From contig MJGA01000013.1 of assembly GCA_001910725.1 (NCBI GenBank), positions 124,001-188,000 on the forward strand: a stretch of 64,000 nt of DNA. Direction: 5' to 3'. The number at the start of each line of letters is the position of its first letter. Position 1 is the stretch's first letter. Positions 45,825 to 55,776 of this stretch are shown here, one piece after another. The notes beneath the pieces were generated by a model that saw only the letters and a program-made list of their open reading frames with translations, ran no database searches and had not been told where the DNA came from. This DNA comes from Phanerodontia chrysosporium. Taxonomy: Eukaryota > Basidiomycota > Agaricomycetes > Polyporales > Phanerochaetaceae. A program made the position numbers and the translations under genes.

Positions 45825-47164
45825 ATGTCCGGCGACGAGGAGGTATACAGGCTGCTCAGAGAGAACTACGCTGAGCTCGGCGAGATCGGGGAGAAGCTGC
45901 TGACGCACGAGCGGAAGTGGCGAAGCCGCTATCACTTCCTCTTGTCTCACGGCTACAGGCTTCGTCCGCGCTACCACCCAGACTGGGAGCCCTCGTGGAG
46001 AGCGCATCCAAATAGAATTCCTCTCTGGTTTGAGGACTACTGGCCATGGCGTCTGAGTTGAATTGCGTCTGACAATTGCTTGGAGGTGGCACTGACTATG
46101 GATAGGAAGCGTTGCTGATCGATGCCACACGCGAAGACGATGGCCAACACGTCTGTCTGAAAATAGTGCCGACGAGCAGCAGTGAGCTGGCCATAGCACG
46201 GTACTTCTCTCGCCCTGAAGTACAATCTGATCCCCGAAACCACTGTGTACCCCTTCTCGACTCTTTCGACGATGAGGACAACGGCATCTCCTACCTGGTA
46301 ATGCCACTTCTCCGAGAACCGACAGACCCTGACTTCCTACATGTGGACGATGTCTTGGAATTCACGGATCAGGTCCTTGAGGTAAGTGTTCGTCTACATT
46401 ATGTCGATTTGAATCCGTTGAACCTTTGTCCAGGGCTTGGCTTTCATGCACGAGCATTTGATCGCTCATCGGTGAGTGAACCTCTCTGCAGTCTCCGCAT
46501 GGACCTAACCTCATCCTAGGGACATCGCGATATCCAACATTCTCATGGATGGGCGGCCGCTTTACCCCGACGGCTGGCATCCTGTCCGCACCGGCACTAA
46601 ACGCGACTGCACTGCACGTTCGATACCCATCTATCGGATCGCTTCAGGCGAGAAAATCCGATACTACATCATCGACTTTGGTATGTCGGTGCAAATCCCA
46701 CCAGGCGTACCCAGGCGCGTCCTTGGCAACCGTGGCGCAGATCGGGAGGCTCCCGAGCTCTCGGTGCACGTACCCTACGACCCCTTCCCGACAGACGTGT
46801 TCATCCTTGGGAACGCGCTTCGCAAAGCGATTGACGGAGTGAGAGCGTAGATCGTCCTGTACAATCCCGTTCTGACGACCGTGTATAGCCGTACTTTCGT
46901 GTCAGCTTCCTGCGTCCACTGATATCGGCAATGGTCGATCCGGACCCCGGAGCGCGACCGACAGTGGAGGACGCTCTGGGCCATTGGCGCGAGATTCGCA
47001 AGCAGGTCTCGGTGTTCCAACGCTGTACACGGCTTCGGTCGCGCGGTGAGGACTTACCCACGGCGCTCGTGCTCGACATCGTCATGATGTACAAGATCTC
47101 TCTCATTTTTGTACCCCGGTTGTTCTGGCGATTGGTGGAATGGCTGCAGCCCGCGACTGCCTAG
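45825..47164 (+). CDS. Protein-kinase-like protein, fungal-specific
   Basis: Five exons: 45825-46050, 46110-46381, 46434-46471, 46520-46838, 46889-47164 (376 aa). Kinase landmarks in order: the lysine strand VCLKIV with ATREDDGQH before it, a gatekeeper-like region ISYLVMPLL, the catalytic loop HRDIAISNILMD (His178-Arg179-Asp180) and the metal-binding IIDFGMS, then APEL and a C-terminal DPDPGARPTVEDAL like subdomain XI. The glycine-rich loop is weak. The second intron acceptor was set so the frame gives PLLIDAT. It belongs to a large basidiomycete kinase family of unknown targets; the C-terminal hydrophobic segment (YKISLIFVPRLFWRLVEWL) may contact membranes. Confidence 0.8.
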
Positions 47165-47735
47165 GCTCTTCTGCTGCATGATTATCGTTGCGGTACATCT
47201 CTAGGCTTAGTATTCCACTCGCAGCGCAGCATCTCTATGAACCTCGATCATTCATTCGTAAAAGTTTCACAAGCCGTAATGTATAACGGCAACTATGGTA
47301 TGTCACAGTCTGAAGAGATAGTCGACGATGAAGCAAAGAGGCGGGACGCGGTCACAGGGGCGCGAGCAGCGGTTGCTATACGAGGAAAGTGCTTGGTCTT
47401 ATTTGGCATAGCAGACCAGCGCTGGTGCTTACACAATCTGCTCTCACCCTCGCGCTCCGTCTTTCCTCGATGCTTGTGGACCGCTGTCGTCGACATCATC
47501 AACTCAGCGCACAACTGTTTCTAGTTCGCTGTTGACCTGCCACATATGTCCTGGAATCTTTGTATAGCACCATCAGGTGAGGCCGACAGCGGAAGCGCGG
47601 TGTTGCACCTCCCTACGGCTCGTGGCATCCAGTCAGAAGGTCCTCATCGTGGAAGCCTGCGACGAGCTCAGCCGAGATTAATTCACCCTCGTGAGCGTTT
47701 GTGGCCAGCTGACCCTCCCTTTCGGGGGTTACAAC
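47165..47735. other. Spacer and left flank of the LTR element
   Basis: 571 bp. The last part (47613-47735) is open on the minus strand in a frame that would join the right flank of element 1 if the element were absent (see findings). Confidence 0.4.
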
Positions 47736-48175
47736 TGTCGAAGTGACGCGCGGACTCGCGCCGGATTTGCGGCGGATTCGCGCAAGCGCCGACAACCGTC
47801 CGCCGTGTGGCGCGGAAGCAAAACGCCTTCGGGCGATCGTGGCTGCCGCCACAGCTCCCTTCCACGGTAATATCTATACAGTTTTAGCTTAGATAATCAC
47901 CCCCTCTCCGTTATATACGTCTCACAGCCCCCCTCTCGACACTCAGAGACTATTTTACTCTGAGTGTGCGTTTTTCCTTTGTGCCTGCGGACCCCAGTAG
48001 TATACTAATCAATGTATTAGTTATCGGACTGAGTGTCCGCCTTACAGGTACATTAATAGAGACTATTTTACTCTGAGTTTACCGGACTGAGTGTCCGCCT
48101 TACAGGCCCTGCGCACCCGACCGAGCCTCTCGGTCGCCCCTCACCAGAAGCGCCACTTCCCGCGCACTTCTGATA
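47736..48175 (+). repeat. Left LTR of element 1
   Basis: 440 bp, two substitutions from 55766-56205. It contains the hairpin ACTCAGAG...CTCTGAGT at about 47941-47963 and two copies of CGGACTGAGTGTCCGCC separated by ~58 bp. Confidence 0.93.
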
Positions 48176-48190
48176 GGTTATGAGCCCCGG
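48176..48190 (+). other. Primer-binding site of element 1, half initiator tRNA-Met
   Basis: GGTTATGAGCCCCGG directly after the left LTR is complementary to the anticodon arm of initiator tRNA-Met (GGGCUCAUAACC in yeast), as in elements primed by a cleaved tRNA half. Confidence 0.7.
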
Positions 48191-48264
48191 CTGGGCCTAA
48201 CCGTGGTCGCTCCCCGTCTCTCGTCCACTCGTTTACCCCCTGTCCTTACTGTCTTCTCGTTCAC

Positions 48265-48699
48265 ATGTCCTCCCGGCACGCCACTACAACAGAACCGAGC
48301 CCCTGTATCAACCAGCCGCATATCTTCGACAAGGAAGAGCTTGGAGATCGCTGGTACGCCGCCTCGGAGGACGGAAAAGGAAACTGGGAACCTTGTGAGC
48401 TTCAACCCTGTCCTTACCGAGATTCATCGAGACCCCTTGGTGCAGTCTCCGATCCCAGCTGGCAAGCCGAAATAAACCCCTCGCAGATCCCTCTCATCAC
48501 GAAAGCCAACCGTCGTCGCTCACGTCGCACTCCTGAAGCCCAAACGACGTCTACTGCACCTGAAGCGCCCACCGAGCAACCTGCAACTCAGCGAAGACCG
48601 CCGCGCGACACCATTCCTGAGTCAATCTCTGCTGTCCCACCTCCTGCGTCGCTCTCAGCCACCTCACCATCCCTATTTAACCCCGCTGCTCTGTGTTAA
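48265..48699 (+). CDS. Element 1 Gag, N-terminal part, interrupted by element 2
   Basis: An open frame starts MSSRHATTTEPSPC and runs 143 codons into the insertion point at 48693, then meets a stop 6 bp inside element 2. It is proline- and threonine-rich (PEAPTEQPATQRRPP). If the nested element and one copy of the target duplication are ignored, this frame continues in register into the Gag frame at 53683, so it is probably the true Gag start. Confidence 0.65.
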   Translation: MSSRHATTTEPSPCINQPHIFDKEELGDRWYAASEDGKGNWEPCELQPCPYRDSSRPLGAVSDPSWQAEINPSQIPLITKANRRRSRRTPEAQTTSTAPEAPTEQPATQRRPPRDTIPESISAVPPPASLSATSPSLFNPAALC

Positions 48700-49063
48700 A
48701 ATTATATAGACTTACTTGTAGTAGAGTAGAAAAGTGAATAGACTTATTCGCGCAGGTAGAGACGAGTGAACGGACGAGGACTACGAGGGCGGCGTCCTCG
48801 AGACTGTATTTATACTCTAGCTACATACACGTCGGGGAAAGCTACAGAAAATGACGTATATTACCTAGAATATTCGCTCGCTGTCTGGTACAGCGAGCTC
48901 ACGTAAGGGTGGCGCGGTAGAACGTGTCTACCGAGCAGGAGGTGCGGGGCGACCTGCGCGCACGGCGCAGAGTCCTCCGGGTCCGCGGTGTCAGGGGTCT
49001 GACAGGCGCGCGCCCGCCCGCCCGCGCATGTCGCGCGTCGGTCTTCACGCCCGCTCTTCAACA
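48694..49063 (-). repeat. 3' LTR of element 2
   Basis: 370 bp, apparently identical to 53302-53671. A purine tract on the coding strand (plus 49064-49071, CTCCCCCT) is the second-strand primer. Confidence 0.95.
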
Positions 49064-50871
49064 CTCCCCCTCGACGCCGACATGCCAAGCATCGCGCGGA
49101 AGTGTTCGAACTTCTGCCGCGCTAGTGGCTTGGTAAAAATGTCAGCGGGGTTATCCTCCCCAGGGCAGTGCGCGACGCTAATTTCCTTCGAGCTTATCTT
49201 ATCTCGGAGGAAATGATAGCGGATGTCGATGTGCTTCGCGCGCCCCTGTGTACCGGTGTTCCGAGCAAGCGCCAGCGCCGACTGGTTGTCCATATAGAGT
49301 AGCGTCGGGTTCGGCTGCGCGAATCCGAGCTCCTCGAGCAGCATCCGGCACCAGAGTGCCTGAGAGGCAGCAGTGGAGCCGGCCATGTACTCGGCCTCCA
49401 TGCTCGACAGCGCCACCGATTTCTGCTTGCGCGAAGCCCAGCAGACGGGGGCGCCGCCGAGCAGGAAGACATATCCGGATATGGACTTCCGGTCATCCGG
49501 ATTGGCTCCCCAGTCGGCGTCTGAGTACCCGACTACTTCGATGGGTGTAGTCTGGGCTTCGGGGGCTTTGTAGATAATCCCCCATTCCGCTGTGCCCTTT
49601 AGATATCTCAATACACGTTTTAGCGCAGTCCAGTGTGCGGTGGAGGGTCGCTCACAGAACTGGCTGAGTGTTTGCACCGCGTATGAGATATCCGGCCGAG
49701 TGCCCACAGCGGCGTACATGAGCGAGCCGACGGCTTCCCGATATGGAAAGTCGGGCGGCGGCGCGTCGGGAGTCTTTTGCAGCCGCGTGTTAGGGTCCAT
49801 AGGCACGGACACAGGGTTGCTATCGGCCATATTGAACCGATCTAGGACTTTCCTGATGTAGGCGGCTTGCCTGAGCATCAGTGTCCTTTGGTCGCGTTCG
49901 CGTATGACCTCATAGCCGAGAATTTGCCGGACCGGTCCGAGGTCGGTCATCTCGAACCTCGAACTGAGTTCCCCCTTGAGTTTGTCTATGATTTCTCTCG
50001 TTTTGGCAAACAGGGAGAAATCGTCGACATGGACAGCTAGAAAGGTCGGGGATCCCTCGTCGATCCGGAGGTATACGCAAGGATCTACGCTAGACGCCCG
50101 AAAACCGATTCCGCGCAGGAACTCATCCAAAAGGAGGTTCCACTCGCGTCCGGACTGCTTCAGGCCGTACAGCGCAAGATTGAGCTTGCAGACGCGTCCA
50201 GAGCCGTCGTCGAAGCCTTCGGGCTGCCTCATGTAAATAGTGAGCTTTAATTGACTATTGAGGTATGCCCCAACGGCGTCCTCAATGTCCCACTCGAGAT
50301 TGAGGATGACGGCAATAGCCGCGAGGATATGTAGCGACTCGGGCCGCATTACCGGTGCGTAGGTTTCGTCGTAGTCGACGCCCGGTACCTGCGAGAACCC
50401 TTGCGCCACAAGCCTGGCCTTGTATTTGACGATCGCGCCCGAGAAATCGCGTTTAATGCGATAGACCCACTTGCAGCCTATGGCCTTACGCCCGGCTGGT
50501 AGGTCCACCAAGTCCCAGCACCCCAGCTTGGTTAACTGGTCGTATTCGCACTGCATGGCCTCTTGCCATCGCGCGGCGTCTGGGCGCTTGAGCGCATCAC
50601 GATACGATCGGGGATCGTCATCGGCCAGATCAGCCCCGAGGTATGCGTACTCGACGACGTCATCGCTATCTGAGCTCGCATCAGGCTCAGCTGCGGCGTC
50701 TGCCGGTGCATCCTCCTCGGTGCTCTTGGACTGCCGCGGCCCTCGGGCCTGCGGGTTATGCATTCGCAAGTAATCTACGGGAGGTTTTGAACGCAAACGT
50801 GCGCTTGCCTCGCGTGTGGGAGGCCGCACACCGGTGGGTGCCTTTGGCTGAGCCGGCTTGCCATCAGGCAC
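49045..50871 (-). CDS. Element 2 reverse transcriptase and RNase H
   Basis: 608 codons. The linker before RT is Pro/Ser/Asp-rich. RT landmarks: AIGCKWVYRIKRDFSG, YDETYAPVMRPESL, LNLALYGLKQSGREWNLLL and FLAVHVDDFSLF with the Asp-Asp pair. RNase H begins GYSDADWGANPDDRKSISGY and continues with ALSSMEAEYMA and LYMDNQSALALA, the copia signatures; the end ADIFTKPLARQKF is typical. It lacks its own natural start: the frame runs back upstream of 50871 into the same region as the integrase frame, so it was part of one polyprotein before or apart from the frame break near 51005-51011. The stop lies inside the LTR. Confidence 0.9.
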   Translation of the reverse strand: MPDGKPAQPKAPTGVRPPTREASARLRSKPPVDYLRMHNPQARGPRQSKSTEEDAPADAAAEPDASSDSDDVVEYAYLGADLADDDPRSYRDALKRPDAARWQEAMQCEYDQLTKLGCWDLVDLPAGRKAIGCKWVYRIKRDFSGAIVKYKARLVAQGFSQVPGVDYDETYAPVMRPESLHILAAIAVILNLEWDIEDAVGAYLNSQLKLTIYMRQPEGFDDGSGRVCKLNLALYGLKQSGREWNLLLDEFLRGIGFRASSVDPCVYLRIDEGSPTFLAVHVDDFSLFAKTREIIDKLKGELSSRFEMTDLGPVRQILGYEVIRERDQRTLMLRQAAYIRKVLDRFNMADSNPVSVPMDPNTRLQKTPDAPPPDFPYREAVGSLMYAAVGTRPDISYAVQTLSQFCERPSTAHWTALKRVLRYLKGTAEWGIIYKAPEAQTTPIEVVGYSDADWGANPDDRKSISGYVFLLGGAPVCWASRKQKSVALSSMEAEYMAGSTAASQALWCRMLLEELGFAQPNPTLLYMDNQSALALARNTGTQGRAKHIDIRYHFLRDKISSKEISVAHCPGEDNPADIFTKPLARQKFEHFRAMLGMSASRGSVEERA

Positions 50872-53228
50872 TCCCCCTGAACCCTCGGCCGTCGACGATC
50901 TCTGGGCGCTCGGATCGCTCGGATCGGCCGGGGCCTGAGCCGCTGCTCCTTGCCCTTCAGGAGCGCGACTGCTCGTGTCTGCACTCTCCCCCTCAGGCGC
51001 GCTTCTGGGGGAGGTAGCAGGACCTCTTGCTCACGTTTCCGTGCAGCGAAAACGACGTTCCGGGACTTTACAAATGTATTTTTACCTATGTCCCAACACC
51101 GAAACGCCTTTGAATCGGTCGCGAACCCTAAGAAAATGCACGGTCTCGATTTGGCATCGAGTTTCCCAGGGTTACCGCTCTGGTCCAGAACCCAGCACTT
51201 CGACCCGAATTCGCGTAGCAGCGACAGGTCCGGCTTTTCGCCTGTAAGCGCCTGATATGGCGTCATCCCCTTGAGGGCGGCGTGCGGGAGGCGGTTTTTG
51301 ATCAGACACGCGTAACTTACGGCTTCCGGCCAGAATTTCCGTGGCAGCTCTGCCACGAGTAACATCGCGCGCGCGCTCTCGAGGAGGGTACGATTGAGGC
51401 GCTCAGCAACACCATTTTGGGCAGGTGAATAAGGTGCCGTTGTTTCTACCACTATGCCTTGGGATTTACAGTACTGTAGAAATTCGTTATTAATAAATTC
51501 AGTACCATTGTCAATCCTCAAGCACATAATGGAGCTCCCAGTCCTGCTCATCCTCCGGATCAGCCCCCTGAACTCGGTCAGCGCCATCTTCGCGAGCCCT
51601 GATTTCTGCGCGCTGAAATAGACGCCCGAGAACCGAGACTTCAGGTCAGTCATTGACATGTAGTAGTAGAAACCGTGGACGGATCTCACCTGGGCAGGCC
51701 CCCAAGTGTCGCTAGCCACGATTTCCCCCACTTTGAGCTTGTCCGGGGTACGAGTAGCTTGGTCTGGGAACGGCTGGACGTGTTGCTTTGCGCGCACGCA
51801 AGACTCGCACTGGAATTGATCGTCTGACGTCATGTCGACATCAACTCCTTCGGCTAAGCCGAGGCAGAGTCTCTTGATGGAGGCCACGTGGGCGTGTCCG
51901 AGAATCCGGTGCATCTCCTCCCAGGTACGCTTGCCCAGGACGGCTACGTTCGCCTGATCCGCCGGTTCCGCCGCTACAGACAACCGGTACAGCTGTCCCG
52001 GCCCCTCAAGCTTGCGTCCGACCATTAGAACTTTGCCGTCCGGGCCGTACACGGTCAGAGTGCCCTTCCCGCCTATGTACCGACAGTGTGCGTCGTCGGC
52101 GCGCGTGAGTGACAATAAATTATGAGGCGCGCCGGGGACGTGCGCTACATTGTGCAACCAGATCTCGCGAATGCGATTTCCGACCTTGCACTTGAGCTTC
52201 ACGCTCCCACGCCCTGCGATGCGGGATACGCCCCCGAGCCCGCTGATCGACGCGCCCCCTGCCGTCGGCTGATACTTGTGAAACAGCTCTCGGGCGTTTG
52301 CGACGTGGGTGGTCGCGCCGCTGTCGGCATACCACAGCCGCGACTCATCCAACGCGCTTAGCGCTTTTTCGATATCGGGCTCGGGATCTGCCGAGTTCTG
52401 GCCCTCGGCGGCGATGAAGCCAAATTCGCCGTCCACAGCGTCATTGGCCTTCGGCTTGTCTGCCGCGCCTCCCCCTGATGCCCAACAGTCCTTTTTGAGG
52501 TGCCCCTGCTTGCCACAATTGTGGCAGCGAGGCCGAGCCTTCTTTTTGGACTTAGCTAGCAATGCACTGTCACCTTTCGCGCCCTCGCGTTCTTTCCGGC
52601 GCTTGTCCTCTTGGAGGATCCGCGCGATCACCTGGGCGCTCGTGAGATTATCTGCGGTGGCATCAATAGCCTGAATGAATTGATCCCACGAATCAGGCAG
52701 CGAGATCAGCAACGCGAACGCAAATTCCCTATCGCTGATGCGAGCCGTGCCTGCGATCGTGTGGATCTCATCCCGCAGTCTGCGCATCTGCCCTAGGTGC
52801 TCGGGGATGTCCCCTCCGTCGGGACAACGCGTCTGGTAGAATTTACGGTACGCTAAGATGTACGAGTACATGCCGCTGGGCTGGAACGTCTGCATCAGGG
52901 TGTCCCAGGCCTCCTTGGCGGTGGTGGCCGCGCTGATGTACACCAGTACGGCGTCCGACACGCGAAGGCGGATGTGGCTCAGCGCCTGAAGGCTACGGCG
53001 CTTGAATTCAGCCTTAGCCTTCTCGTGCTGAATCAGCGTCGCCTTGTCCGCATCTTCGGGTACCTGGGGCGGATCCGAAGTGATGGTATCCTCGAGCCCC
53101 AAGCTCGTGAGGATATCCATGATCTTCACCTTCCAGGGCGCGATATTCTCGCTTCCCTGGAGAGGTTCGATCCGGACGGACGCTGAGATGGACGAGGAGT
53201 CGGAGCCGCTGTTCGCGCTGGCGGTCAT
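50775..53228 (-). CDS. Element 2 Gag, protease and integrase
   Basis: 817 codons, start MTASANSGSDSSSIS. Gag has a retrotran_gag-2 type core (VYISAATTAKEAWDTLMQTF) and a CCHC zinc knuckle CHNCGKQGHLKKDC near residue 240. The protease active site is WYADSGATTHVA near residue 310. Integrase follows: HHCC zinc domain (HRILGHAHVASIK, CESCVRAKQH), then the D,D,E core (ASDTWGPAQVRS; LRIDNGTEFINNEF; SPAQNGVAERLNRTLLES). The final ~50 residues are out-of-frame translation after a C-run frame break near 51005-51011. Confidence 0.9.
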   Translation of the reverse strand: MTASANSGSDSSSISASVRIEPLQGSENIAPWKVKIMDILTSLGLEDTITSDPPQVPEDADKATLIQHEKAKAEFKRRSLQALSHIRLRVSDAVLVYISAATTAKEAWDTLMQTFQPSGMYSYILAYRKFYQTRCPDGGDIPEHLGQMRRLRDEIHTIAGTARISDREFAFALLISLPDSWDQFIQAIDATADNLTSAQVIARILQEDKRRKEREGAKGDSALLAKSKKKARPRCHNCGKQGHLKKDCWASGGGAADKPKANDAVDGEFGFIAAEGQNSADPEPDIEKALSALDESRLWYADSGATTHVANARELFHKYQPTAGGASISGLGGVSRIAGRGSVKLKCKVGNRIREIWLHNVAHVPGAPHNLLSLTRADDAHCRYIGGKGTLTVYGPDGKVLMVGRKLEGPGQLYRLSVAAEPADQANVAVLGKRTWEEMHRILGHAHVASIKRLCLGLAEGVDVDMTSDDQFQCESCVRAKQHVQPFPDQATRTPDKLKVGEIVASDTWGPAQVRSVHGFYYYMSMTDLKSRFSGVYFSAQKSGLAKMALTEFRGLIRRMSRTGSSIMCLRIDNGTEFINNEFLQYCKSQGIVVETTAPYSPAQNGVAERLNRTLLESARAMLLVAELPRKFWPEAVSYACLIKNRLPHAALKGMTPYQALTGEKPDLSLLREFGSKCWVLDQSGNPGKLDAKSRPCIFLGFATDSKAFRCWDIGKNTFVKSRNVVFAARKREQEVLLPPPEARLRGRVQTRAVALLKGKEQRLRPRPIRAIRAPRDRRRPRVQGECLMASRLSQRHPPVCGLPHARQAHVCVQNLP

Positions 53229-53287
53229 GGGGGTAGTCTAGGCCTGGGTGGCGAGGTCAGTGCAGAGCCAGAAGGCGAGCCCACATT

Positions 53288-53301
53288 CGGGGCTCATAAC
53301 C
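53288..53301 (-). other. Primer-binding site of element 2, half initiator tRNA-Met
   Basis: On the minus strand GGTTATGAGCCCCG follows the 5' LTR directly, the same 14 bases as in element 1, matching the anticodon arm of initiator tRNA-Met. Confidence 0.7.
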
Positions 53302-53671
53302 TGTTAAAATTATATAGACTTACTTGTAGTAGAGTAGAAAAGTGAATAGACTTATTCGCGCAGGTAGAGACGAGTGAACGGACGAGGACTACGAGGGCGG
53401 CGTCCTCGAGACTGTATTTATACTCTAGCTACATACACGTCGGGGAAAGCTACAGAAAATGACGTATATTACCTAGAATATTCGCTCGCTGTCTGGTACA
53501 GCGAGCTCACGTAAGGGTGGCGCGGTAGAACGTGTCTACCGAGCAGGAGGTGCGGGGCGACCTGCGCGCACGGCGCAGAGTCCTCCGGGTCCGCGGTGTC
53601 AGGGGTCTGACAGGCGCGCGCCCGCCCGCCCGCGCATGTCGCGCGTCGGTCTTCACGCCCGCTCTTCAACA
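53302..53671 (-). repeat. 5' LTR of element 2
   Basis: 370 bp, apparently identical to 48694-49063. Confidence 0.95.
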
Positions 53672-53682
53672 CTCTGCTAGCC

Positions 53683-55776
53683 ATGTCATCGTCGACCACG
53701 AACGCCATCACGACCGCTTTCAACAAAATCCCGACGCTTCACGTTGACGGCAAGATCTACCGCATGTGGGTCCACCGTGTCGAGCATGCAGCACTCGGTT
53801 GCGGCTGCGACGACCTGCTTTACATGCACACCATCCCTCCCGAACGCATCAGAGAGTCCAAGACTCTCCTCTCTGCTCTCACTGGGACACTCTCGGACTC
53901 CCTCTTCATGAGTATCTGGAAGATGCCCACTCCTGCTCACGTCATGGACGCCATGAAGACCCGTTTCGGCACAAACGACTCTGTCTCTGAAGCCGCCTTA
54001 CATCAACGGCTCTGGTCGCTCCGCTGCCACGACGATCGCAAGTTCCAACGGCACCTCGACAACCTGCTCGCGATCCGGGAAGAGATCGCTGAGGCCGGCT
54101 ATGAACTCGCCGACGAAACGTTCACCAAGGCGCTCATCGCGTCTACCCCACCCTCTTTCCAGTCCATCACGAATTCATACAAGGCCATGCTTCTCTGGGA
54201 GCAAAAGCGCACCGGCAAGCCGCAGGTGGCCAAGTCCGAAGACCTCATACCGATACTGCGCGCGGAGGCGCAAGCGCGGACGGTCACGTCGACCACGGGA
54301 CGGTCGAGTGTACCACGCGAAGACGTAGTCGGTGCGAGCGCAGATGCTCGCGGGAGGTCAAACGGCTGCGGTGCCGGCAAGGACCGCTCCAGGAAGGGCT
54401 CGCGCGAACGCTCGCGGAGCAAATCGTCGTCGCCGGCGCGCGACGATGTCACCTGTTTCAAGTGCCAGGGCAAGGGACACACGAAGCGTGTCTGCCCGTC
54501 AAAGAACTATGCTAAGAAGCCGGCCCCGCAGGCCAACACCGCGCAAGCCGCGCCTGCCGCTACCACACCCGCGCCGTCGCAAGCACCGCCCGCTGCGAAG
54601 ATCGTCGAGGTCGACGATGCTTGGGCTGCGACGGCACACGTCTCGGACGAAGACCCTCACCTCGACCGGCTCGACGCCGCGCTCGTCGAGCAGCACCCCG
54701 GCGCCGTCGAGATCTACGACTCCGGCGCGTCCACCCACATGACGCCGTTCCGCGACGCGCTGCGGAACTACCGGCCGATTCCACCTCGCAAGGTCCACGC
54801 CGCGGGCCGCTCCTCGTTCTCAGTCGTCGGCATCGGCGACATGTCTCTGCTCATGCCCAACGGCGACACCTGGACGCGCATCACGTTGAAGGACGTGTAC
54901 TACGCCCCGTCGATGGCCGTCACCCTCGTTTCTCTCGGACGCTTCGACGACGCCGGATTCGCCACACTCATCGTCGACGGCACCCTCCGCATCGTGCGCG
55001 ACGGCCTGCGCCTCGCCCTCGTCCCCAAGAACGGCGGTCTGTACCGCGTTCACCGCGCGCAGGACCCCGGAAACCCTTTACCGCGCCCGCTCTCGCCTCG
55101 ACCGGCCGCACCTCCCTTGGCTCAGGAGAGTCGTCTCCTTGAGGGGGAGGGCATCAAAATCGACGGATTTTCGACTTCTGGCCGCAAGGAGCCGCCCCTC
55201 GAGCCCGCTGGCGACGTCTCTCCTCGCGCTGCGCCGGCGCCTACCTGCTCTCGCACCGAGCCGCCCCCCGACTTGCCTCCCGACGACGCGCACGCCCGAC
55301 GCGCTGCTTCGCCATGCGACCCGCACCTAGGCGACACCCCTCAGCTCCATTCCGAGCCTCTTCACAGCATGCTCCTCGATGCCCCGCCTATCGCCGAGGA
55401 CAACACTGTCCACCGCCTCGAAACCTGGCGACGCGAACACCCGCCCGACCGCGACGACTTCGCTACCGGCACCGACCCGAAGACCCTTTTGTCCACGTCT
55501 CTCATTACCGACCTCGCTGCCGGCGACCCAAAAGCTCACGAGAGCACTCCAGCGTCCGCCCTCTCGTTCGGCGACGCGAAAAGCGTCCACTCTTTCGACG
55601 CACCTCAAAAGCGAGCTCTCTCGCATGCACCCGACATCTTCAAGACTCGCAAGCCCTCGCGCAACCGCCCCGCTTTCGCCTGTCAAGATTTCCAGCTCGC
55701 CGCGCTCCCCTCGGTCAAGACAAGCTGGCGCTTTGTCCTACAGACTCGCGCAAGCTTGAGGGGAGTGTCGAAGTGA
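53683..55776 (+). CDS. Element 1 Gag (main part) and protease with long proline-rich tail
   Basis: 697 codons from MSSSTTNAITTAFNKIP. The Gag core (YRMWVHRVEHAALGC, MDAMKTRFGTNDS, LHQRLWSLRCHDD) is copia-like, followed by a zinc knuckle CFKCQGKGHTKRVC near residue 260 and a protease site IYDSGASTHMTPF near 345 with LKDVYYAPSMAVTLVSLGRF. Where integrase should begin, after GGLYRVHRAQ, there is instead a ~240-residue Pro/Ala/Ser-rich open stretch reaching the right LTR, with the stop 11 bp inside it. The frame is uninterrupted over 2.1 kb, so the short product may be maintained rather than decayed. Confidence 0.85.
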   Translation: MSSSTTNAITTAFNKIPTLHVDGKIYRMWVHRVEHAALGCGCDDLLYMHTIPPERIRESKTLLSALTGTLSDSLFMSIWKMPTPAHVMDAMKTRFGTNDSVSEAALHQRLWSLRCHDDRKFQRHLDNLLAIREEIAEAGYELADETFTKALIASTPPSFQSITNSYKAMLLWEQKRTGKPQVAKSEDLIPILRAEAQARTVTSTTGRSSVPREDVVGASADARGRSNGCGAGKDRSRKGSRERSRSKSSSPARDDVTCFKCQGKGHTKRVCPSKNYAKKPAPQANTAQAAPAATTPAPSQAPPAAKIVEVDDAWAATAHVSDEDPHLDRLDAALVEQHPGAVEIYDSGASTHMTPFRDALRNYRPIPPRKVHAAGRSSFSVVGIGDMSLLMPNGDTWTRITLKDVYYAPSMAVTLVSLGRFDDAGFATLIVDGTLRIVRDGLRLALVPKNGGLYRVHRAQDPGNPLPRPLSPRPAAPPLAQESRLLEGEGIKIDGFSTSGRKEPPLEPAGDVSPRAAPAPTCSRTEPPPDLPPDDAHARRAASPCDPHLGDTPQLHSEPLHSMLLDAPPIAEDNTVHRLETWRREHPPDRDDFATGTDPKTLLSTSLITDLAAGDPKAHESTPASALSFGDAKSVHSFDAPQKRALSHAPDIFKTRKPSRNRPAFACQDFQLAALPSVKTSWRFVLQTRASLRGVSK

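Larger units (their letters stand above)
48694..53671 (-). mobile_element. Copia-type LTR retrotransposon, element 2, nested in element 1
   Basis: 370-bp LTRs (48694-49063 and 53302-53671) start TGTTAAAA and end TTCAACA on the plus strand (TG..CA in both orientations). I see no difference between them. The target duplication CTCTG lies at 48689-48693 and 53672-53676. Coding is on the minus strand: gag-protease-integrase (50775-53228) then RT-RNase H (49045-50871), the copia order. The identical LTRs mean a very recent insertion. Confidence 0.95.
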
